Below, piece after piece: positions 55,330 to 64,000 of a stretch of 64,000 nucleotides of DNA. The notes under the pieces were generated by a model. That model had not been told where the DNA came from. It was given only the letters and a program-made list of their open reading frames with translations, and ran no database searches. Origin of the DNA: Ectobius pallidus. Taxonomy: Eukaryota; Arthropoda; Insecta; Blattodea; Ectobiidae. Within the stretch, counting starts at the first letter, position 1. Each line of letters starts with the position of its first letter. Location of the stretch: assembly GCA_964059195.1 (NCBI GenBank), contig CAXKWD010000008.1:44321502-44385501 (forward strand), given 5' to 3'. The position numbers were made by a program, and so were the translations under genes.

Positions 55330-56192
55330 TGAAACCAAATTTCTTGGTCTTTGGTTGGACTCTCAATTATCATGGGGATCTTCTTCAAAAGCATCTAAGT
55401 TTTTAAAATTAAAAAAAGAATATTAAAAACAATATTGTGAATACCAATTAGAACACCTAGCAAACAGATTTTTTTTTAAAAAGAAATTTATGTACTTCCT
55501 GTACCCTCCATTTATATTCTAGTGACATTAAATTTCATAGCCTACATAAAAACAAAAGTTTTTTTTTTCAAAAACATTCAGAACTTCATATTTATCATAC
55601 AAGAACATCCAATGATCTCCATACTAATTGTCATAGAATCAGCAAAAGCTTACTCAGTGTCCATCGCCGTGGGTGAGTCGGTAGCACGCCTGCCTTCCAC
55701 TCTGGCGGCCCAGGTTCGATTCCCGGCCGGGTCGGGGATTTTTCAGTAGTGAAAAATCCCTTTCCCGGGTTCAGGACTGGGTATTTGTCAGTAGGTTAAG
55801 TCTTAGGTTAAGATAATGCACATTGTGCGCAATTCCTTAATTATTTATTAAAACCTTACTCACATTGTCAGTATCTCTCACATGGGCATCCATATGTATG
55901 ATAAGTTACCACCATCTCTTCTAAATTTAAACACCAATATTTTCAAGAAGAAATTAAAATTAATTGTCTTAAATCATATGTTTCTGGATATAAATGATTT
56001 TATGCCCTCCTGTCTCTCTCCATAGAAGTAGCTGATATATGTACATAATTCTTTTAACTCTTTGTATTATTCTTTTTGGATATATTTGTAAAGTGGTATT
56101 TCATTAATCTTTAAATGTAAATTTTGTAATATTATGATGAAGCCATATATCATGTATCCCTATGGTGAATAAAAAATTTAATAAAAAAATAT
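55330..56192 (+). mobile_element. LINE 3' end interrupted by a SINE
   Basis: Plus-strand RT pieces: FLGLWLDSQLSWGSSSKA near 55335, HSELHIYHTRTSNDLHTNCH near 55575, then after the SINE YDKLPPSLLNLNTNIFKKKL near 55900, followed by a 3' UTR with an AATAAAAAATTTAATAAAAAAA tail. This is a jockey/CR1-like C terminus. Frames differ between the pieces, so it is dead. Confidence 0.7.
55657..55849 (+). mobile_element. tRNA-derived SINE inside the LINE
   Basis: A box GGGTGAGTCGGTAGCACGCC and perfect B box GGTTCGATTCCC, about 37 bases apart, define a tRNA-type pol III promoter. The body includes GGGGATTTTTCAGTAGTGAA. It is flanked by AAAAGCTTACTCA (55644-55656) and AAAACCTTACTCA (55850-55862), a target duplication with one mismatch. 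Confidence 0.85.
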
Positions 56193-56878
56193 AACTACTC
56201 TTTAACTTGTTGAAATATATGTGTGTGTCTGTATCCAATCCCTTTGCTCTGACATATTTGGGGTCCACCCTGAGGTGGATAAATGGCAATGGCGTGGCCC
56301 ATTTTCTAGTTATGCACCACATGGGTAGGATACATTACATGGGGATGTGTAACTGGTGTGAAGAGATGAGTGTAGGTCTATATAGGGTGTTTGTGTAAAA
56401 TAATGTGGGCTATGAGTGAGGTGGATAAATAAGGATGAGGTAATGCCTGGTGAGGTAAGGATGGGTGGAAAGGAATCCCAGTGCCAGCATTAGCCTAATC
56501 TTGTCAAAAAGATACCAAGGGGACTACCAGGCTTAACATCCCATCTGATGGAGAGATCATTATCAACAGTGATATATGCTTCCACATCGTAAGCATTGCG
56601 GAGAGGTTTGGGATTGAACATAATATATTTGGTGCACAGACTAGTGATTGGAAGCTGTAAACCACCACCTCTCCTAAATTCTGCCCTCAACGTCAGATTA
56701 AAAGCCTGCCCCTACTGGGAATCCAACCCAGGCTGCTGTTTGGAAGGCCGGTATACATTTTCTACTCTAAAACATTTATATACTCGTAATTATATCAGTT
56801 TGAAGATTTGGAGTGAATTGTTGTGTACAGTTACCGGTACAAGTAGGAAATACAAATAATTAGTTTAATACGAACAAA
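56193..56878. other. Possible unclassified interspersed repeat in the intron
   Basis: GC-richer than its surroundings at 56250-56760. The minus-strand frame at 56490-56690 has no motif I recognise. Repeat status is an impression only. Confidence 0.35.
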
Positions 56879-57099
56879 GTTATTACTAGGTCCTGGATTT
56901 TTATGCGCCAAAATACTTAAAAATATTTATTTTTTATGTGCTAAAAATGTTAAAAATATGTGCTAAAATTTAAAAAATACGAGTATGTGCTAAAACTAAA
57001 AAAAAAAGAATATATATATATTTTTCTGAAAAAGAAACAAAAACACCAGAATGTTCGTAACTTACTAGAACAAATTATATTGAAACTCACCAATTGCAG

Positions 57100-57564
57100 C
57101 TAAACATCAGATGTAAAATGCTGACTGGAGTTGCAGTGCACAACAAATGTCATCTCCAGATTATGGATCACAAATCCTTGCCTATTATCCGAGAATAATG
57201 CCTTATATTGAGAAAAGGAACGTTGAACATCACACGATGTTAACCTTGCATATTTGAAAAGGGGTATATCACTAACACACACACGATCAAGTTCACTTAT
57301 GTTTTGGCCTTCCAAAACTTGAGCGACTTTGCAGAGGGTTTGGTAGCCACTGTTTTTCTCAAACATACCTTTAAATTTTGTTCTTAGAACTTCTATTTTC
57401 GAACCTGAGATAGTGTTAAGTTCCCTTTCAGTATATTGTATTTCTTTAACTGAATTACGGAATGATGAGATTGGGTTCTGTTCTTCCCCGATAAGCAAGT
57501 GCAAGTGAATCACTCTCACCTCATTGCAAGTGAAACATTTGTGTTGAATTCTTTCGAGATACAA
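57100..57564 (-). pseudogene. hAT transposase C-terminal remnant (CGGBP1-like hAT)
   Basis: 154 codons open on the minus strand. The end reads IPLFKYARLTSCDVQRSFSQ, YKALFSDNRQGF and NLEMTFVVHCNS. This is the hATC dimerisation block of the hAT group related to CGGBP1 proteins (KYAPxTSCxVERSFSxYK). The BED finger and catalytic domain are absent. It sits inside the 56887-57956 element. Confidence 0.75.
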
Positions 57565-57592
57565 ATTTTTGTTGTAAAATGTTAAGATAATG

Positions 57593-57875
57593 AGGAAAAG
57601 TACTAAAATATTTATTTGTGGAGAATTTATCGAAAATATTTATTCACATAATTTTTTTGTAAAACATGTGTTTTTATGTAAAATAAAATTTGGAATTTGC
57701 GGTTGTTGGACCTTGATATGAGCTTCAGGGGGAAAAAAAATTACATAAAAATCAGGAAAAGTACTAAAATATGTATTTATGGAGAAAATATCGAAAATAT
57801 TTATTCACATAACTTTTTTGTAAAATATGTGTTTTTATGTGAAATAAAATTTGGAATTTGCGTTTGTCAGACCTC
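57593..57875. repeat. Duplicated 123-bp block in the hAT element
   Basis: 57593-57715 and 57752-57875 are near-identical (TATCGAAAATATTTATTCAC ... AAATTTGGAATTTGCG). Confidence 0.85.
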
Positions 57876-58202
57876 GATTTGGATATTAATCTATGTTTTA
57901 GGAATGTACACATCAGGAAAAAAAAAACATTTTTTTACATACAAATCCGGGCCCTTGTTATTACTTTATTTCCAAGAGATAGTAAAATATGGACACTAAA
58001 ATCAAGTCATATGTTGTAGTGGTAGACAAAGAAACCTAATTATCAGATGAATAAATTACCTGATTCAAGACATAACACTAAAGAACAGCAGAGACAAGCA
58101 TTACAAAAAAAACACTATTAATACCTTTGAGGCTACACCTATCTTCCATAAAAGGGTTTATCATAAGACGATTGTTGTGATTTTTTGGGGCTTGATACTT
58201 AT

Positions 58203-59540
58203 GCCCGAGTGCACCATTCTCCGGTTTTCTCAGCCGTTTCGTTACCGCGGTAAACGTAATACCGGGGTAATTTCAAAATCTCTGTGCACCATTGCTAAAA
58301 TATCGCGGTTTGCTAATGGTTGGAAATATCGCGGTTACTCTGCTATGAAGCAAATCCCATGGAGAAATTTTGTATTGGTTTGTGTTGATTTGTGTTGGTT
58401 TCTTCCATGGCCGCTAGGTTCGCTCTGTCTCTGCACGTCTTCCAGTCACGGTGGCTCGTCTATAGGCCAAATTTCATTTATTTTTGCCTTATTGTTCAAT
58501 AATAAATGTTCGTAAGGATAAAATGGAATATTATATTGGGTATATATGTCTGACTTTGAATTCAAACACCATAGATACTGTAACGATCGTGAAAATCAGT
58601 TGATTACGCCTACTGGATGGACCTGGTATGGATGAGGTCATTTCAATCGAGGTTACATACAACATTTGCAAATATATGTACCATCGTTCATTCTTCAAAT
58701 AGATCCCACCTGTCTGTACATTGCAATAAAATAACATTTATGTTTTAAAGAATAATTCTCACACCTGTGAAATCTAAGGCAAAGCAACACCATGAAATCT
58801 CTGTTCTGAGTTCGACGTAGCCCCACTTTTATTCCCGTTCGACCAGTGGAAATTTTAGGTGCAAAATCATCTACATAGCCATGAAAGGGCTGTTATAATT
58901 ATGTTCGTGTGTGTGTGCAAGTATGATAAATTGATTACATACACGATATACCGGTACATAGGCTATATCGTGATGCATGTAGCCATTCATTGCAAAGTTG
59001 GCCTAGGCCCACAGGTTTTCCATTTTTCATTTATTTCTTGCCTTATTGTTCAGTAATAAATGTTGATAAGGATAAAATGGATTATTATATTGCGTATATA
59101 TGTCGTCTGAATTGAAAGTTTGAATTCAAACACCATAAATACTGTACTAATCGTACTAATCGTGGTTACGCCCACTAGCCTACTCGATGGACCTGGTTTA
59201 GTTGAGGTAAGAAAGGAAGGTAATTTCAATCGATGTTACAGCACAGTATTTGCAAAGATATGCACCATCGTTCATTCTTCAAATAGATCCCATCTGTCTC
59301 TCATTATTCTTTATATTCAATTAGCTTTTGGCCTAGATATCATAAATATGATACATTACGCAGATCTCCATCTTGGAAAGAAAACAGCGGTTTTCTCACT
59401 TTACAGCACCTCCACGGCCGGTTTGCATCTTACCCCGGTAAAAGTCGAAACCGAGCACGATGCGACGAAAATAGACTTTACCAGGGTAAACTAAGCGACT
59501 TTACCGCGGTATTCTGAATACTGAGATTGGTGCACTCGGC
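58203..59540. mobile_element. TIR element with internal direct duplications
   Basis: Ends GCCCGAGTGCACCATTCT and AGATTGGTGCACTCGGC are inverted repeats; further in, TACCGCGGTAAA occurs on both sides. The interior holds two copies of about 240 bp (near 58490-58725 and 59035-59310) with TTCAAACACCATAxATACTGTA and ATCGTTCATTCTTCAAATAG. A GTGCACC terminus recalls PIF/Harbinger elements; no transposase and no certain target duplication. Confidence 0.65.
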
Positions 59541-59698
59541 CATGAAACTCATAAAAACATAATATCCTACACAATAAACAGTAGGCTACTCAGATATCAC
59601 ACAATAACACACACTTCAGTCCAAATGCACATGCATATGTTATAGGTATAACAAACACACTTAATACGTAATTAATTTGCAAAATGACAGTAAGTTAC

Positions 59699-59781
59699 CT
59701 TTATCAGTGACCAGCGCCATTCTGGAGGATATTTGGTGAGGACAAAACTGAAGACATTGCCAACCATTGGAATATCTGACT
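59699..59781 (-). CDS. TMEM117: TMEM117 internal exon (most upstream of four)
   Basis: An 83-bp exon: two bases of a split codon, then 27 codons SDIPMVGNVFSFVLTKYPPE and WRWSLIK. This matches the NVIVVGNCFSFVTNKYP...GWRILK stretch that precedes VLLWLLAIL in vertebrate TMEM117. Acceptor TATTGTTGCAG, donor ATAAAG then GTAACT; it ends in phase 0 and joins to VLMWLLAML at 52077. The first coding exon, encoding the N-terminal cytosolic stretch and first span, should lie to the right and was not found before 64000. Confidence 0.9.
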
Positions 59782-61054
59782 CTGCAACAATAATGCTGAT
59801 GACAGGCAATTACGATACATGAGCTTTTCTACACTAAACATGGATATTCCAATTTTCTTACTTTATATTCTGGGATAGAATATGAGACCATCTAGCAGGA
59901 GTACATTATATTGCAAATATTTTAAATAAAGTTAGTGTACAAAATTCAAACAAAAACATAACAGCTATTTTTAAGAAAATAGAAAAAAACGACTATTTTT
60001 TTATATACTGGTACTCAATTTCTAAGAGAAAGAAAAAGTCACATCCCCGGAAGATGCATCATTTACTGCTAGATATAAGATTTTTGCTTTGATGATTTTT
60101 CATTTTAAGTACTATGCTGTTCAGGCAGACACACACAGACACATTTAAATAATTAGACCTTTTCTTTTTTTGAAATGAATTTATGTAGTCAAGAATCTGA
60201 AGATCTATATTTATAGTGCAAGCTCAACATTGAACCTCATGGTCAAATTATAATACTTTCTCTGCCTTACAGTACATGTAGCACAAATGGAGAAAATAAA
60301 AATGTGCTTCTACAACAATGTATTATCACTATTTAGAAAATATTGTATAACATAAAATTCCAAGATAGGAATACTGCCACTACACACCAATGGTGATTCA
60401 TGGGACTTAATAGAGGACTGGCACATGCAAATAAGTATAGGCCTATACATCTTAGGAAGGAATAGAATTCAATCTCATGTTACAACCTAGCAGCAGCCCG
60501 AAGGCTGAGCTTATTTGGTAGTATTAAAATCTTTCCCCCACTAAGAGTATACCTTCACCTTTGTTACCCTGCCAGACAGTAAAGTTACATTGTTATTTCA
60601 CTATTTATATAAGTTCTGTTCTTCTACTTTTGGTTCTGAGAAATTTCTTAATTACCGGCTCATTGAAGTCTAGAATACAGTGAATCATGTGGATATCTTA
60701 TTCATTTGACTAATTACTAGATCTGAAACTACATCAATAAATTACTCAACTAATTTAATTAAATCATGTCAAAAATCAAAACTTGATATCACATCGAATA
60801 TGTGATTGCTTTAGGCATTAGCTTTCTTGAGAAGTTTTGGAAGGGATGAGAAAACAGCAATTTTATACTATTCTGTATCTGAATCTGCAACTAGACAGGT
60901 TTTAGTGGTAAGATACCTCGAGGAGGATTTGTCAATGTGATGATGAGACACATAGTGGCTGCTTGTGGCTGGGAAGTTAGGTGAAGAGCTAGTAGGAAAA
61001 AAATATTTACTCATGCTCATCTTAATAATTAACCTCACCTATATCTTGTATAAC
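59782..61054 (-). other. TMEM117: TMEM117 intron, no feature recognised
   Basis: AT-rich; no gene, RNA or mobile element that I can support. Confidence 0.5.
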
Positions 61055-61945
61055 TGGATTGGCGAGATTATGGAATAGATATAAATGGGACAAAGTTAAC
61101 AAACTCGAGATTTGCCGACGATATAGTTCTCTTCACACACACAGCGGCAGAAATCACCGCCATGCTAAATGAACTACAAAATCTGTGCAGGAAAGTGGGA
61201 CTACTGATAAATCTAAAGAAAACAAAAATCATGACCAACGACAGGGAAATTCAAGTTCAAGTAGATTCTCAAACTATAGACTATGTTCAAGAGTATGTAT
61301 ACCTAGGACAAAGTGTATCATTTCGCAACAGCAGTCAGAAAGAAGTAACCCGATGAATCTCACTAGCATGGAAGAAATTTTGGAGTCTAAGCTTCATATT
61401 GATGGATAGAGCGCAGAAACTAGACATCAAGAGTGACATCCTCGACAGCTGCATACTTCCGGTACTGCTATACGGAGCACAAACCTGGACTCTAACTCAA
61501 CAACAGATGAAACAAATACAAACCACTCAGAGAAAAATGGGAAGAAAAATTCTTCACCTATCACTGAGAGACGGGGTGAAAAACATGACTATCAGGGAAC
61601 AGACGCAGGTCAAGGATGCAGCATACTCAGCGCAGATCCTGAAATGGAAATGGGCAGGTCATGTAATTAGACTCAACCCCGATCGCTGGGCACACATCAC
61701 GACCGTCTGGGAACCAAGAAAGGGCGAACAGCGTCCAGGAAGACAGAATACAAGATGGGCAGATGAAATGAAGGAACACGCCGGCAGCCTATGGACTCGA
61801 ACCTCGCAGAAGCGCATAGAGTGGAGAAGTCACGAAGAAAATTATAAAATAGCTAGTGTATGAACTATGAACAGGACAGTCAAAAGCTTAGAGGTAGATT
61901 TTGATTAAGCCCCGGTATGTGTATGTGTAGGTGTATATATCATAT
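61055..61945 (+). mobile_element. 5'-truncated RTE-like LINE
   Basis: RT palm to C terminus, then a short 3' UTR ending in GTATGTGTATGTGTAGGTGTA, the kind of simple-repeat tail used by RTE-type LINEs. The 5' end is cut at about 61055 within RT. Confidence 0.75.
61063..61863 (+). pseudogene. RTE-like reverse transcriptase C-terminal half
   Basis: One plus-strand frame from about 61063 to the stop at 61863 with a single TGA near 61354 (a CGA-to-TGA-type change). It contains the catalytic block RFADDIVLF, then LNELQNLCRKVGLLINLKKT, EYVYLGQSV, ILPVLLYGAQTWTLT and RKILHLSLRD. It ends with LKWKWAGHVIRLNPDRW and the RPGRQNTRWADEM block. Order and motifs match RTE/BovB-type RT C termini. The near-intact frame points to a fairly recent insertion. 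Confidence 0.8.
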
Positions 61946-62081
61946 AATGTTTGCTCAATATATTTCACAAGATTCATAGATAGGCTAATTCCAAATCCCA
62001 CAGAACTAGCTCATCTGTGGGATTATTCTAGAGCTATCCTCCACTGTGAGAGGCCATTGCTCGTATGGGATTCTTCATGGC

Positions 62082-62082
<1 letters not shown>

Positions 62083-62123
<41 letters not shown>
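62083..62123. repeat. (TTA)n microsatellite
   Basis: Fourteen or so uninterrupted TTA units. Confidence 0.95.
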
Positions 62124-62124
<1 letters not shown>

Positions 62125-64000
62125 GCTTGTATACCAAATCAATCATTTTGGTCCTTTAAGGCTGCAAACTTGTTGGTGATGTTTTCATAGAATGGCTGTT
62201 TTTTTAACTGGAGTAGAAGTTCTTTCTGAAATGCAATATTTGCTAAAGAAGAAACTCTGTTGAAATTGCATTCCTGAGGTATGCTGTAGTAGAAGAGATG
62301 GACAAGCAAGGGAGAACAATTTATAAGTGTCCATAAAAATGTCCTTATCCAGATAAGCATTTCTAAGATCTTTCTGGTGGAAATCTGTCTGTTCTTCTCA
62401 TCAGCATTGTATAATTACACAAAACTTGGATAGCCAAAACATAGGCCTAAACTACGACCACATTAAAGTCATTTTATTGTAGATCTTTTCACATTTATGT
62501 TCAGATTTAATATTTGACACGTAGATTGCGATTCTGAACTTAGTTTTGCATAATCTATTATAATAAATATCATTTGAGCTAATTAAGATAGTTGGTAAGT
62601 AAACATAACCCCACTTTCAAACGTGCAATATTCACATATGTTCCACGGACTTTAGAATAATGTTAAAGTATTTGGCATCATACTCACAGCTACACATATT
62701 TAATATTGTTCCTTTAAAACCATTATTTGTTTATTAAAAGATTTAATAAGTTATTACATATATATTCGCATGGTGATACTCATCTGTTATTGTGAAATCA
62801 CTTCGCGATAGTACTTCGATCTGACAATATATCGATACTGACTCGCTTCGATTTTCAATGTTGCCAATTTCCAACAAAAAACTCACGTAATTTCCTCAAA
62901 CAAATATGCAAGTTTTTATTATTATATAGATTTTTTATATAGTTTTTATATTTGATTTATATTTTAAATCCATGGTATTATTGTCCATTGCATTTCTTAG
63001 TATTTTTTCACGTCAAATTTACTTATGACGCATTTTCTTATAAATATAATTTTGCTAAGTTTATTGGGGATTTCCCTCTTAAAGCCAGTAGAACATTCAA
63101 AGCAATTCGTGTAGTCAGTTCACACGTCGAGTCTAAAGGATTTGGACGTGGCTCTCATTCATTCCTGCTCGGGAAAAGTATTTCCCAACATATCATCAAC
63201 TCTTCAATCATCAGTCTTCTTCAGTATCCAAGGAACTGGGAGCTGAATTTCTACTAGAAATCTTCAATCCAGCAAGGATTTGATTTTCAAACTTCAAATC
63301 ATCAATTTTCAGATAAGAAATTTGATTACTAATATCACTCAAACAATAGCTTCGCGTGGGCGCGCTTAGCATATCTTGTTACTTCTTATATCTATTAATT
63401 GAAGAAAATCTTCAACTTCACATCTACCTTTTAATTGGAAACCAATTTCAATTAATTGAAAATTAATTTCCTACGTGAAGAAAGAACTTCACCATAAACT
63501 TTCATTGTTCGCTTGGTGACGGTATAGCATTAGGCACGCCAAGGTGACGTCATATAGACGCTTGCAATTTCAACATATCCGTTTTCCTTTGTGAACATTT
63601 CCAACACATTTCAAAGTGTTTAATTTATCCATCTAACTTCAGGATTTATAGACAATCAACACATTACACATTATTAAGTGTAATTTATTACTTTAAGAAA
63701 TATTTCATCATAATCAATTTATAAACACTATTTTGGAACTTCAACTCAACTTTATTATAAACTGCTACAGTTTTAATTATCATCATCAACATCAAGAAAT
63801 TTCGTCATCTCTTCAAGATCTTCAACTCTTCAAGCATCAACTTCAACAATTTTTCAGTGTATATTATAATCTCAGTTTTTAGTGTTTAAAATAAATATCA
63901 TTTATTCACCAGAAGGTTACAAATTCTTGTTCTTTCATGTATAGGCAAGGCAAGGGTTTCAGAAACTTACAGTCCATTTTCACCTAATATCCCTTTCCAA
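62124..64000. other. Gene-free right end of the window
   Basis: No coding signal. From about 63100 the sequence becomes rich in CTTCAA/CATCAA words and ends with AAATAAATATCATTTATTCACC near 63890, which could be the polyadenylation region of an LTR, but no partner copy is present. Confidence 0.4.

Larger units (their letters stand above)
56887..57956 (-). mobile_element. hAT element, 1,070 bp, with 8-bp target duplication
   Basis: Imperfect inverted ends (TAGGTCCTGGATTTTTATG and AAGGGCCCGGATTTGTATG) are flanked by an exact 8-bp duplication GTTATTAC (56879-56886 and 57957-57964). It contains a transposase remnant and a duplicated AT-rich block. Confidence 0.85.

Noticed and set aside
55657..55735. 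Functional tRNA gene
   Set aside because: A and B boxes are good, but stems do not close and a target duplication flanks a longer SINE unit.
63100..63945. LTR at the right end
   Set aside because: Composition and AATAAA hint at one, but there is no partner copy, no primer site and no coding sequence in the window.

Overview
This is a stretch of animal, almost certainly insect, nuclear DNA. It has no bacterial-type gene density. It is AT-rich and packed with microsatellites and degenerate insect-type transposons (BEL/Pao, gypsy, Penelope-like, several LINEs, mariner, pogo, hAT, MULE-like, tRNA-SINEs). A degenerate TTAGG-like patch and the SINE style would fit a polyneopteran such as a cockroach or termite, but the species cannot be fixed from the sequence.

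The only clear host gene is on the minus strand. Four internal exons of TMEM117, a multi-pass membrane protein, lie at 59699-59781, 51967-52077, 33791-33927 and 20250-20506. Their splice sites and phases join in frame, and the product follows vertebrate TMEM117 closely. First and last coding exons are not visible. Introns of about 7.6, 18.0 and 13.3 kb make up most of the window.

Layout: 0.1-2.1 kb, small DNA transposons and a tandem repeat. 2.5-4.8 kb, decayed coding pieces of an integrase-bearing (Polinton/KRBA2-like) element. 5.2-9.55 kb, a broken BEL/Pao element (minus). 9.55-13.1 kb, no gene seen. 13.1-16.95 kb, a gypsy-type LTR element with gag, protease and the start of RT, then an intact-looking coding fragment resembling the C terminus of translation factor eIF3a, then part of an LTR. 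17.4-19.9 kb, a SINE-like tRNA head and a LINE. 20.25 kb, TMEM117 exon. 23.1-32.7 kb, a three-level nest: a LINE RT, hit by a gag-only BEL element (TSD ACTAT), itself hit by a related gag-only BEL element (TSD CTCAC). 33-35.3 kb, Penelope-like remnant, TMEM117 exon, LINE tail, 60-bp tandem repeat. 36.1-50.2 kb, a LINE (minus) split by a 7.6-kb long-inverted-repeat composite that holds three later insertions; a pogo element sits at the LINE 3' end and a hAT remnant at its 5' end. 52-61.9 kb, two TMEM117 exons, two SINEs with target duplications, a LINE interrupted by a third SINE, a hAT element with an 8-bp TSD, a TIR element with internal duplications, and an RTE-like LINE.

The most interesting item is 13.1-16.95 kb: a retroelement apparently carrying a transduced host coding fragment in the same orientation. 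Next are the two nested BEL elements that encode gag but no pol, and the palindromic composite at 38-45.6 kb.
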